This document shows positions 22,731 to 32,639 of a stretch of 64,000 nt of DNA, piece after piece. The stretch lies in assembly GCA_035233585.1 (NCBI GenBank), contig CP141153.1, positions 40,351,825 through 40,415,824 of the forward strand, read 5' to 3'. Under the pieces are notes generated by a model. It worked only from the letters and a program-made list of their open reading frames with translations, was not told the DNA's origin and made no database searches. The stretch's first letter is position 1. The number at the start of each line of letters is the position of its first letter. Source of the DNA: Antiaris toxicaria. Lineage: Eukaryota > Streptophyta > Magnoliopsida > Rosales > Moraceae. The position numbers and the translations under genes are program-made.

Positions 22731-25700
22731 TGTGGCGACCCGCCCCTCGGAGAGATCATACAATACTATTACAATTAAGCTTTATTGCTAACTGCGATAG
22801 ATTGTACTCTCATGGGTCACCGGCTAATCTATCTCTCTTTAAAACATGACGTTTTCGGGGAAAATTTTTTTTTTCTTTAAACATCATGTAAAACAATTCC
22901 TACTATTTACTTTGTTGGCAAGTACAAAGTAATTTACATAATACAGCACTTTCGTAAAATATATACTATTACAAAAGACTTTTTTTTTCCCTTCTCTTTG
23001 ATCGCTCAGTGGAAAGACTCTGGCAGGACCATATCCCTCGCCCACTTATCCCATTTGACACACGCTATCCCATCCGCCATCCAGTCAAACAAGCTACTGA
23101 GCTGGTCACTTACCTGCAACATAAGCAAAAATGGTGAGCTACAGGCTCAGTAAGTTCAAACATGCAAGAAATAAAATTTCTTCATGAATAGTATCATTGA
23201 CACTATTCATATGTGAATAGTAACTTTGACCACTATTCATTGTGAATAGTATGTTTGACCACAACACAGTGTCACAACAGTACATCTACCGTGATGTTAG
23301 TACCCTCATGAAACTGTCTTATGCTCAATTATGGCATTGTTTCAGTTTTAGGTAATTATCTTTGCTTATGTTCTGGTTTTGAGCTCAGGTTGGCAGTACC
23401 ATTTAAGTGCGCATGACTGGGAGCAGTACATTAGTGCTGACCTCCACAACCTTAATCTCATAGCCCCGAAGGCAAAATTGTACATGACTGGGAGCGGTAC
23501 ATCAGTGCTGACCTCCACAGCCTTAATCTCATAGCCCCGAAGGCAAAGTACCTCCCTGTACGGAAGGCTGGTACGCCAGAAAGTGGTTTCATTACCGACT
23601 TTTTAAAGTTCTAACCCGGTGACTTCATATTGCACCGTGGTTAGGAACGGTTCACATTTTAATTTTAGGAGAGTGAGTTTCATTAACCTCGCTCTAGTGC
23701 CCGAAGCACAATTAACAATGTGTCCATTCTCAATAGTGCCCGTAGCACATTACGTCTCTCTCTCTATTCTATAATAGTGCCCGTAGCACATATGTACCTA
23801 ACTTATAGTTAGTACATTAAAGTTAGCAACAATAATGCTATATGTTGCAGACAGGTAAATGTCTGAACTTACCTTATTAGTCTCTTCCTTTTTTCTCTCT
23901 TGGATCTTTGATCGTCTTTCTTGTAGGTCGATTTTTGGATCCTACAGACAAAACCTTGTCTGTTAATTTCATTTCCATTTATAGCTTTTATTTTTCATTA
24001 AAAAGCTTAAATAAAACCTATTTATAACTTTTTAGGCTTTATTTATCATTTTTCCCATTTTTGTCAACTTTTACAAAATTACGATTTTGCCCCTATATTT
24101 TGGCAAAATTGCAATTATGCCCCCGACGGAATTTTCTCGATCCAAACTGCATTTTTGGCTCTCAGGAACGTTCTTGACTCTTTTCCAATCATTACTGGGT
24201 TCGTTTCTATTTTTTTTTTCCCATTTTTCACTTTCCCGACCATCGGGAAGCACTATTCCGACCCTTACGTCGGTTTAGTGATTTTCTATCGTTTCGGAGC
24301 CTCAAATGGACGTTTCACTAGTATTTAAAACGTTCATCTACACATTCCCGATCTAGGTCTCCGAGGCTCGGATTTTCCGTTCCTACTCGGACCTTTATTT
24401 CACTTCCAAAAACGTCCCCCCTCGGGGTCGGTTTTTCAGTTTCAGTCACGTTTTACATTTTCAAGGGGACGGGTTACTATTCATGAACCACCCCTTAGGT
24501 TCCCTTATTCAATTTTCCGTTAGGGACTCGGGTTTCCGACCTGACCCCAAACTTTTATTTTTAATTTCCTTTTTACCCCAATTGCCGTTTTCGAAATTTC
24601 GGCAGTATTTCGGCGTAAATTTAAGGCTACTGGCGTTAGGTACGCCTCGAACCATATGTACTTGCCACGTACTATACCATAAGCCTATTTTATGTAAAAG
24701 TTTTCCAAACTTTTACATAAAAGCTCACAAAATTAAATTCTCATTTTGAACCACATTACACAATTTTTTCTCAATTTTACCCTTAGTTTTGGTCTCGGTT
24801 TTCACACTCAAAACCTAACCAAAACTCCTCAAATTTTCCACCAAATTTTAGGCTATTCCAATGTCATTTTCTAGCCCATTTTCACGCCAATTTTAATGCA
24901 TTTTTCAACACAATTCCTAGGGTTTTTCATCATTACAACCCACGGCCACATTAAGAGAAACATACCCCAAATTTTCTTTTCTTGCTTTCAATCACAATTC
25001 CATCCTTTACATAATAAAATGCATGATTTTAATCATCCAAACATCAAGTAAACCATGCAAAATTTTTCACCAAACCCTAATTAACCCACGGCCATATTAG
25101 GGTAGTTCACACCAAATTTTTTTTTCCAAGCTTTCCATAATACAAATCATGCTTTATATTAGACCAAATTATGATTTAAAGCATGTTAACACTTAAACCA
25201 CAAAAATTTCTCATTGATTACTCTTGGTAACCCACGGTTTTACCCTTGGAAAACCAACCAAAATTTGGTTTTTCCTTAAACCAAATACATGGTTTTTCTC
25301 CTAATTACACCCTTAACAAAACCCAAACACCAAATCAATCAAAACAACCAAAAATTTTTCCATCCTCTACACTATTCATTACACGGATTTCTTGAAGAAA
25401 AATCAAGAAAAATTTCAAACCAAGGAGAGTTACCTTGTTCACTAGCTTCCTTAGGCTTCAATGAAAGGTTTGACACCAATTTTGTGAAGAAAGCTTGAAG
25501 AAATCACTTGGTCTCTCTTGGGTTGCTCATGTACTCCCATGGAACACTTAGAAAAATTTTTGTTATGTTTTAGCTTACAAATGTGTTTCGGCCACTTTAT
25601 TCCCAAAAGTTGCTGACTTAACCAACCAAAAAGCCAATTAATTTGGCTTTCAACCAATCAAAATTCACCACATTTCAAGCTTAATTCTTTCCATATTTTT

Positions 25701-26225
25701 CAAAAATTAAAATGGTGGATTTTTGGCCAAATCTTGGCCTTTAGATCAAAAAGCAACTAAATCATGGCCATTAATGCTACCAACCACCATTTTCCTTCCA
25801 TTTATTAAATGGATTTATGATGTCGTTGACTTTGACTTTTACTATTCACATTAATTCGACTACTTTTTGACCGATACCGGTTCGAGTTGAAATTTTCCTG
25901 AAATCGTCCCGGCGGGTTCCTGAGGTCTCTTGTGCAGTCGGATCAATTTAAACTGCTTCCGTTTGATCAAAATCAATCCTAGAAGTTTTCCGTCTTTTAG
26001 TGCTCCGGTTAGGGTTTTCAATGCCGTTTTTGGCACCGTTCCGCCTTTTTCAACTCAGTGAATTTTTCCAACACTGAATTTTTACTCGTCAGTATTGTTA
26101 GAACATTTTAATATATTCTAAACAATATAAATACATTTATTTCACTCTTTAAATAGTACAAATTGTTATATACATACATTTGTACATTTTCTTCCGAGAA
26201 TTGCCTAAATTTCCCGATTGTCACA
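22731..26225 (-). repeat. 3' LTR of gypsy A1 (left LTR)
   Basis: 3495 bp, ends TG...CA on the minus strand (TGTGACAATCGGG ... CGCCACA). It aligns with 32640-36167 throughout. It includes an inverted ATGAATAGT cluster (23185-23256) and the core 'ccacgtactatacc' near 24665. Open frames at 24483-24749 and 25289-25498 recur in the other LTR only because the LTRs are copies, and they have no recognisable product. Confidence 0.95.
23183..23256. repeat. Inverted GAATAGT/ACTATTC cluster in A1 left LTR
   Basis: Four or five alternating copies of atgaatagt and actattcat separated by 'ttgacc'. The right LTR has the same cluster at about 33091-33180 with one extra unit (atgaatagtactattcatc), a length change of about 20 bp. 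Confidence 0.8.
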
Positions 26226-26240
26226 TTCACCCCTCCTTAT
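26226..26240 (-). other. Polypurine tract of gypsy A1
   Basis: Minus strand ATAAGGAGGGGTGAA immediately before the 3' LTR. Between the pol stop (26261) and this tract is the 'cgaggacgaaaattt' sequence that also precedes the C and A2 LTRs. Confidence 0.92.
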
Positions 26241-26260
26241 AAAATTTTCGTCCTCGAAAA

Positions 26261-26803
26261 TTAGAACAAGTGGGGGTATAAACTCCTTATCTCGTCTTCT
26301 CGTTCCCACGTAGCTTCTTCAAGGTTGTGATTTTTCCATAAAATCTTCACTAGTGGGATTGTCTTATTCCTCAGTACTTTCTCTTCACGAGCCAGTACTC
26401 GAATAGGTTGTTCCTCATATGAAAAATCCTCGGGGATTTGAATAGGTTCATGCTTCAACACATGGGACGGATCTGGTATATACTTTCTCAGCATCGACGC
26501 ATGAAATACATTATGCACTGCCGACAATTCAGGAGGTAACGCTAATTTGTACACGACCTTTCCAATACGTTCGATAATTTCATAAGGTCCAATATATCTT
26601 GGACTTAGTTTCCCTTTCTTATCGAAACGCATAATCCCCTTCATAGGCGATACCTTAAGAAACACGAAGTCTCCTTCACCAAACTCTAAGGATCTCCGCC
26701 TCTTATCCGCATAACTCCTTTGTCGGCTTTGCGCAATTTTTATTTGACGCTGAATTCTAGCAACTGAATGGGAAGTCTCTTGTATGAAATCCGTCTTATG
26801 CAA
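26261..26803 (-). pseudogene. Gypsy A1 pol C-terminus: integrase tail with chromodomain-like end
   Basis: 180 codons ending in a natural-looking TAA. It has the Ty3 integrase GPY-type motif (IGPYEIIERIG, 71-81), the conserved VHNVFHASMLRKYIPDPSHVL block (96-115), and a tail with W156, EEATWE (162-167) and YPHLF at the end, matching the truncated chromodomain of plant chromoviruses that guides integration to heterochromatin. It is in frame with the integrase core, from which one TGA at 26810-26812 separates it. Confidence 0.93.
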
Positions 26804-26812
26804 CTGCTTCTC

Positions 26813-27196
26813 TCACAAATCATACCAGTGTAATGGTGATCTGCATTTCCGTCCATACAAAGCCTCGTAAGGTGCCATGCCTATAGAAGCTTGGTAACTA
26901 TTATTGTACGAGAATTCAATTAATGATAACTTCTCGTTCCAATTTCCTGTAAAATCCATTACACAAGCTCGAAGCATGTCCTCTAACGTCTGGATTGTCC
27001 GCTCCGACTGTCCGTCTGTTTGCGGATGAAATGCCGTACTGAGTCTCAATTCAGTACCCATGGCCTCTTGCACACACTTCCAGAAATTTGAAGTGAATCG
27101 TGCATCTCGATCTGATACAATGGATTTTGGTACTCCATGTAATCTGACGACATGAGTTACGTACAACTGAGCAAACTTTTCCAACGAAAAAGTCAT
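26813..27196 (-). pseudogene. Gypsy A1 integrase catalytic core, second part
   Basis: 127 codons. The second and third residues of the DD35E triad are present: D29 in VSDRDARF and E65 in GQSERTIQ, with 35 residues between. It continues with the SYNNSYQASIGMAPYEALYGR block. It is in frame with 27212-27709, from which a stop at 27209-27211 separates it. Confidence 0.94.
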
Positions 27197-27211
27197 CTTG
27201 ACAGCTATAAA

Positions 27212-27709
27212 CTATGCCGTCTTGGTCAGTCTGTCCACAATAACCCAGATGGCATCATAACCTTGTCGGGTTTTTGGGAGTCCCATTACAAAATCCATCA
27301 TAATGTGTTCCCATTTCCATTCAGGAATCTCCAGAGGTTCCAATCTTCTTGCTGGATGTTTATGCTTTGCTTTGATTCTTTGACAGGTCATGCATCTGCT
27401 CACAAATTTTGCTACATCATTCTTCATCCCTTTCCACCAGAACTGTAACTTCAAGTCCTGATACATCTTGCTAGCTCCGGGATGAACCGAATAGGGTGTC
27501 TCGTGGGCTTTTGACATGATCCGTCTTCTGAGTTCCTCGTCAGCTGGAACATTTATCCTTCCTTGATATAGGATCATTCCATCCTTGGAAATTCCTTCCA
27601 GAGAACTTGTTATTATTGGGTCTCGTCTTTGAGCTTCCTTTATATCCTCAAATAACGATGATTCCACTTGGAGTGCAGCTAGTCTTCGAGATATTAGCTC
27701 CAAGTTCAA
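27212..27709 (-). pseudogene. Gypsy A1 integrase zinc-binding domain and first catalytic Asp
   Basis: 165 codons. The HHCC zinc site is complete (H69, H76, C106, C109), followed by the first catalytic Asp in MMDFVMGLPK (D139) and the VDRLTK block. It is in frame with RT-RNase H upstream but cut off from it by stops between 27710 and 27757. Confidence 0.94.
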
Positions 27710-27757
27710 GGAGTTTATCTATTGCTGCAATGGCTTCAGAAGCCTTTTTATCGGTAG

Positions 27758-28834
27758 CTAGTGCGATATGGTAGACTTTCTACTTAAAGCATCCGCTACA
27801 CGGTTGGCCTTTCCTGGATGGTATAGGATTTCATAATCATAATCCTTCACCTGTTCCAACCATCTTTTTTGTCGCATATTGAGCTCCTTTTGCGTGAAGA
27901 AATACTTCAGGCTTTGGTGATCAGTGAAAATCTGACACTGAGCTCCATAGAGATAGTGGCGCCAAATTTTAAGTGCGAACACTACTGCAGCAAGTTCAAG
28001 GTCATGCGTAGGGTAATTCCTTTCATGATCCTTTAATTGACGGGAAGCATAGGCAATCACCTTGCCGCCTTGCATTAGGACTGCTCCCAATCCTACTTTA
28101 GATGCATCACTGTAGATTACAAACTTCTCCCCTTCAGTGGGAAGCGTAAGGATTGGTGCGCTTGTCAGCCGTCTCTTTAACTCCTGGAAGCTTCTTTCGC
28201 ATTCCATAGTCCACTCGTACTTCTTTTCCTTGCGTGTAAGAGTAGTAAGAGGTGCAGTTAAACGCGCAAATCCCTCTACAAATCGTCGATAATAACCAGC
28301 TAACCCCAAGAAACTGCGTATTTTCGTCACATTCTTGGGTGCAGGCCACTGGTTAATTGCATCTACTTTCATCGGATCTATAGCAATACCTTCCTGGGAT
28401 ACAACATGTTCGAGGAAATGTACTCTATCTAGCCAAAACCCACATTTTGAGAATTTGGCATACAGTTGATGCTTCCTTATCGTATTCACCACGATCCTCA
28501 GATGCTCCTGGTGCTCCTCACGAGTCTTTGAGTATATAAGAATGTCATCAACGAATACAATGACAAACTTATCCAAATACTCTTTAAAGATTCTGTTCAT
28601 TATGTCCATGAACGCTGCCGGCGTATTTGTTAACCCAAATGGCATCACAAGAAACTCGTAGTGACCATAACGAGTCCTAAATGCCGTCTTAGGAATATCA
28701 CTTTCTTTAATTCTCAGCTGGTGATATCCTGATCGTAAGTCAATCTTGGAAAATACTGCTGCGCCTTTTAACTGGTCGAATAGGTCATCAATTCTAGGTA
28801 ATGGATACCTATTCCTGATCGTAACCTTATTCAA
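27758..28834 (-). pseudogene. Gypsy A1 reverse transcriptase and RNase H
   Basis: A 358-codon open stretch. RT: KIDLRSGYHQL (30-40), FLVMPFGLTN (61-70) and the FVDD active site (94-97). RNase H: D243 in YSDAS, E280 in DLELAA, D305 in FTDHQS and D348 in RVADALSRK, all four acids present. Despite the open frame, the start of RT is missing because a one-base deletion near 28841 puts the upstream residues in another frame. It corresponds to C element codons about 134-490. Confidence 0.95.
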
Positions 28835-29223
28835 CTCCCGGAATCAATGCACAAACAGAATGTTCCATCCTTTTTCTTGACGAATAACACAGGTGCACCC
28901 CATGGAGAATAACTCGGTCTGATGAATCCCTGGTCCAAAAGCTCCTTTAATTGTTCCTGCAGCTCCCTTAACTCCACTTGAGCCATGCGGTATGGTGCTT
29001 TGGAAATAGGTGCCGTTCCAGGCATCAACTCAATTTCGAACGAGATTTCTCTCTCTGGAGGTATCCCTGGTAACTCTTCTGGAAATACGTCAAGAAATTC
29101 CTTAAAAACAGGAACATCTTCAGGTTGAAGCTTCTGTTCCTCTGTAGTATCCACCACATATGCCAGATATCCCATACAACCATTGGCTAGCAGCTTGCTT
29201 GCTCTCAGCAAACTGATCATCAT
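28831..29223 (-). pseudogene. Gypsy A1 protease-RT linker and RT start
   Basis: 130 codons with VFPEELPGIPPEREISFEIEL and PYRMAQVELRELQEQL, then FIRPSYSPWGAPVLFVKKKDG, the N-terminal fingers of Ty3 RT. The frame fails at CIDYREL because A1 reads 'cccggaatcaatg' where A2 (near 53253) reads 'ctcggtaatcaatg': one T missing near 28841. Confidence 0.93.
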
Positions 29224-29298
29224 CTTCCCGGGTTTTCGAGAAGTATCGACATATTCGAAACTCTTTTCTTCCTCGGGTTAAAATACTATCTTTCGATT

Positions 29299-29910
29299 TC
29301 AGCAGTCAATCGCAGCTTGATATTTCCCTAGGAAGTCCATGCCTAGAATCACATCGTAATCCGTGATCTTCATTATGATCAACTCCGCATATAGTTCCCT
29401 ATTTGCCACATATACTGGTACATGAGGTAGCCAGTAATTGGACAACAATACTTCCCCAGAGGGTAAAGCTGTCTTAAATACTCTTCCCATATAGTCCTTA
29501 GGAAGTCCTATCTTGTCAGCAAATGCATAGGAAACAAAAGAATGCGTAGCACCGGAATCAAACAGTACAGAGACTACATGACTAGCGACAGTGAGCTGAC
29601 CTGTCACTACGTTCGATGCTCCTGCCTCTGCATCCTCTTTGCTGTAGGCCATCACACGAGCATCAACACGTGGCACACGCTCCTGGTGTTGCAGCCTTAC
29701 TGGGGACTCTTCAACTCTAGCCTGAAGGGAATGAGCTTGTGGGCGTGTCTGGTGCTGTTGGGAAGTGCCTTGTCCACTCTGCCTATTATTTGGATAGTTC
29801 CTAGCATAATGGCCTTCCTTTCCACATTCATAGCAAACAGGTGTCCCAAATCTACATTGCCCAGAATGTCTCTTCCCGCATGTAGGACAATTTTGTACAT
29901 TGGATTCCAC
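29299..29910 (-). pseudogene. Gypsy A1 nucleocapsid knuckle and protease
   Basis: 203 codons in the gag frame. The knuckle reads C26, C29, H34 but has Tyr39 where the fourth ligand Cys should be (the C element has CYVCSREGHYARTC), so zinc binding is probably lost. The protease active site is LFDSGATHSF with D118, and the family ending ILGMDFLGKYQA follows. TGA at 29296-29298 and a TAA near 29280 (CAA in A2) end it. Confidence 0.93.
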
Positions 29911-29937
29911 ATTACCAGCTGTTCTTTGCTGCTGGTT

Positions 29938-30849
29938 TCAATTATTTCCCTGGCGATTTCCAAAAAAATTGCCTTTTCTCTTGTTTTGCTTGGATCCTTG
30001 ATTATTGCCCTGGCTTGGTTTGGCATTCTGATTAGGCTTGCTCGATTGACCAACTTGTGTAGACTTAGCCAAAGCCCTTTCCTTCTTCTTGGCCTCCCAG
30101 TGCTTTTCTCTTTCCTCTTTTTGTCGGGCTACATGAAACTCAGCTCTGATGGCCCCACTCACACAATCAGCTACAAAAGTAGGCGGTACTTGTCCAGTGT
30201 CTACTAATGCAGCAATTTCTGGTCTGAACATCCCTATCATTTTCTGTATTTTCTCCCTCTCAGTAGGGACTACATAAGGACATAAACGGGATAACTGGTC
30301 GAACTTTCGGCAAACTTCGCTCATCGACATATTTCCTTGCGTCAATTCTGAGAACTCTTTTTGCTATTGTCTCAGAGACGCAGGGTCGTAATATTTCTGG
30401 TTAAATTCTTCCAGAAATTCCACCCAACTCATGGTAGACACGTTCCTTCTCATTCGTACAGTGTCCTACCAAAAACGAGCATCTTTTCTCAACACAAAAG
30501 ACGCACATGCGACCTTCTCCCGGTCAGTTAGGTTCATGAATTCCATGATCACTTGCAAGGATGACAACCAGTCTTCAGCCTCTAGAGGATTAGTAGAACC
30601 TTCAAATTCTGGCAGCCTCATACGCCTGAATCTTTCATAGAGGGGTTCCAGATTTAATACCGGTTGTGGTTCAAGAACTCTCTCATGTACAGCAGCTGGA
30701 GGGATAACCGGATCTACCTCAGCTTCTTGTTCTACTTGAGTACCCTCAGAGCCTTGTCTCTGTTCTAACTCCTCTACTTGTCGCCTCAGATTAGCATTTT
30801 CTTGCATCTGAGCTTCTAGTAGGGCTTGTATCTGATCTAATCTCTCCAT
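29938..30849 (-). pseudogene. Gypsy A1 canonical gag
   Basis: Starts at ATG 30847-30849 (MERLDQIQALLEAQMQENAN, a likely coiled coil to about residue 33). Then the capsid domain: EAEDWLSSLQVIM, DARFW, SWVEFLEEF, and VCRKFDQLSRLCPYVVPTE; then a basic Lys/Gln/Asn-rich tail. Stops near 30463 (a Trp codon), near 30360 and at 29935-29937 break it. It assembles the particle. It lies about 345 bp downstream of the extra ORF and in another frame, so the two were separate proteins. Confidence 0.92.
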
Positions 30850-31195
30850 GACATTAGGACGTCGTTCTCGTCCCTCTGGTCGATTTCACAAATCTACCAT
30901 CTTGCCTATTGTCCTATTACGGCACAATAATTCACCGTTAGCTTTTTCCATAACCACATTCGTAAGATCATATAAATTTACGAAATTCAGGGTAATGTAA
31001 AGCCACATCATCGTAACACATCATCGTACAACATATAATCATTTTGATATTTTATTCATAGCAAAACGTTTATATATCGTACATAATCATCACCAGTTAT
31101 ATATACATCGGCCATTTTATACATCTTGGCCATAAGTCTATACAAAAGAGTTTTTCTCTCTAAGCTACTTATGCACATGCATACACATCTACTGG
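30850..31195 (-). other. Spacer between extra ORF and gag in gypsy A1
   Basis: About 345 bp, AT-rich, with 'acacatcatcgtacaacatataatc' and 'tatatac' tracts. It is conserved in A2 at about 55260-55588. I see no gene in it. It could carry the start site or an intron/IRES-like signal for gag; nothing in the sequence proves this. Confidence 0.6.
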
Positions 31196-32272
31196 TCACA
31201 CATCCCCTGTGTCTGAGACTAGAGGATATTCTTCTGGATCCTCATCCTTATCTGGATCATCTAAGTAACTACCCCTAGGCCATGCTCCCTGTCCTGAGTC
31301 ATCACCTCCTCGTGGTCTAGACGGTCCAGCCTCATGATCGTTCATCATTCTTCTCGGCCCAAAGATGCGTGTGAACATCTCATCTTGACCCAGTGTGTCT
31401 CGTCGACTCTGCGTCAGATGCTCAATCAAAATCTCTCTCTCGATCGTCCTGATTGTCACTACAAACTCTTGGAGCGTCGGAGGAAACAGCTTAATCACCC
31501 TCTGTCTCAACTCCATGGGTAACCCTCTCCAGAACAGCTCACAGCAATTTGCTTTAGTGAGGTTGGGTAATGGACATCTCCTCCTAATGGTCTCCTCAAA
31601 TCGTGCTGCGTAAGACATAACTGTCTCACCAGACAACATGACCATCCTCTCAGTCTAGAGAATATAGTCCCTAACCTCATCGAATCCAGGGTACGCAGGT
31701 ATATCAGCCTCTCGTCTCTCTGGAGGTGCTGGAGCAGGTGCCGGATCCCTAGGCAGAAACTGATCAACCAATCGCTGACAGAACTCAGCCCAACTAAATC
31801 CTACTAAAATCTCCTGGTCACAATACTCCCAAAATACTCGAGCGTCTCCCTGAAACATACTGATGGCTAACTGAATCCACATATCTTGATCAATGTCGCA
31901 TATCACCATAATCCTCTCTATGGCATGGAGCCAGTCCTTCGCCTCCATCGACTGTCGTCCACTATCAAACATCGGGGGACTACTAGCTCGAAATGCCTGT
32001 ACTGCCCGAGCCGAAACTCTCACTCCAATGTGTTGGCGTCCACCAACAACTGGAATGTCCACTACTACTGGTGGATGAACTACCGGTCGTGGTTGTACAA
32101 CATCTACTGGCACTGGTGCTGGTGCTGGTACTGGTACTGGAGGTCTCTCGGGCACCGGGGGTCTGATTAACGGTCATTGGGAAATAGACGGCCTCACTAT
32201 AGGTCTCGTCCATACCTGTAATACCCCTCTCGGTCGTGGTAGCGGTGGTCTCACATAAGGAGGTCTGGTCAT
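31196..32272 (-). pseudogene. Extra gag-like ORF upstream of gag in gypsy A1
   Basis: One frame of about 358 codons from ATG 32270-32272 to TGA 31196-31198, with two internal stops (TGA 32174-32176, TAG 31652-31654). The N-terminus is Pro/Val-rich (VPVPAPAPVPVDVV). The core resembles a retrotransposon Gag: EAKDWLHAIERIM, GDARVFW, FSWAEFCQRLVDQF, YAARFEETIRRRCPLPN and FWRGLP, parallel to EAEDWLSSLQVIM, DARFWW, SWAEFLEEF and FDQLSRLCP of the canonical gag 345 bp downstream. It has no zinc knuckle and ends in an acidic tail (DEDPEEYPL). The A2 copy differs by an in-frame 33-bp indel. The start is chosen as the first ATG after the primer array. Function unknown; perhaps an accessory or second capsid protein. 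Confidence 0.8.
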
Positions 32273-32393
32273 CTTGCTACCTATAAGATAATTATTTTCA
32301 CATAAGAAAATAATTAACTAAACTTAAGTAAACTACTTACTTGGATAGCGGTGCAGGATGCGCGAAGTGTCAAATCAAGATATGGTCAATACT

Positions 32394-32639
32394 GCTCTGA
32401 TATACCAACTGTGACGGCAGTTGGTAATCCAAATTAAACCAACCATAATTTCGCTCTGATACCAACTGTGGCAGCAGTTGGTATTCTAAACTACACCAAC
32501 CGTGAACCCGCTCTGATACTAACTGTGACAGCAGTTGGTATTCAAAACTAAACCAATCGCAAAGCTTGCTCTGATACCAACTGTGACAACAGTTGGTATT
32601 ATGAACTAAACCAATCGCAAACCTTGCTCTAATACCAAC
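32394..32639 (-). repeat. Tandem array of five primer-binding sites in gypsy A1
   Basis: 'gctctgataccaact' or a variant occurs at 32394, 32453, 32510, 32568 and 32626 (steps 59, 57, 58, 58 bp). On the minus strand each contains TGGTATCAGAGC or a one- to two-base variant, the initiator-Met tRNA primer site. The copy at 32626-32637 is two bases from the LTR, the normal place, and has TTAGAGC instead of TCAGAGC. Each unit also carries an inverted repeat, ataccaactgtgacagcagttggtat, that can form a hairpin. Confidence 0.92.

Noticed and set aside
22731..22759. First ten residues (MISPRGGSPH) of the copia-2 open frame at 21788-22759
   Set aside because: These codons lie in the gypsy A1 LTR beyond the target duplication; the reading frame continues there by chance.
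24483..25498. Open frames that recur almost unchanged at 34290-34673 and 35213-35422
   Set aside because: The repetition comes from the two LTRs being copies of one sequence; the peptides match nothing known to me and lie where LTRs are noncoding.
31886..32170. Trp/Tyr/His-rich plus-strand frame opposite the extra gag-like ORF
   Set aside because: It is the reverse-strand shadow of the Pro/Val-rich coding repeat (ccagtaccagcacc-type) in that ORF.
32394..32639. Regularly spaced 58-bp repeats considered as a CRISPR-like array
   Set aside because: Units are direct repeats without unique spacers, in a plant retrotransposon, and each contains a tRNA primer-binding site; this explains them.
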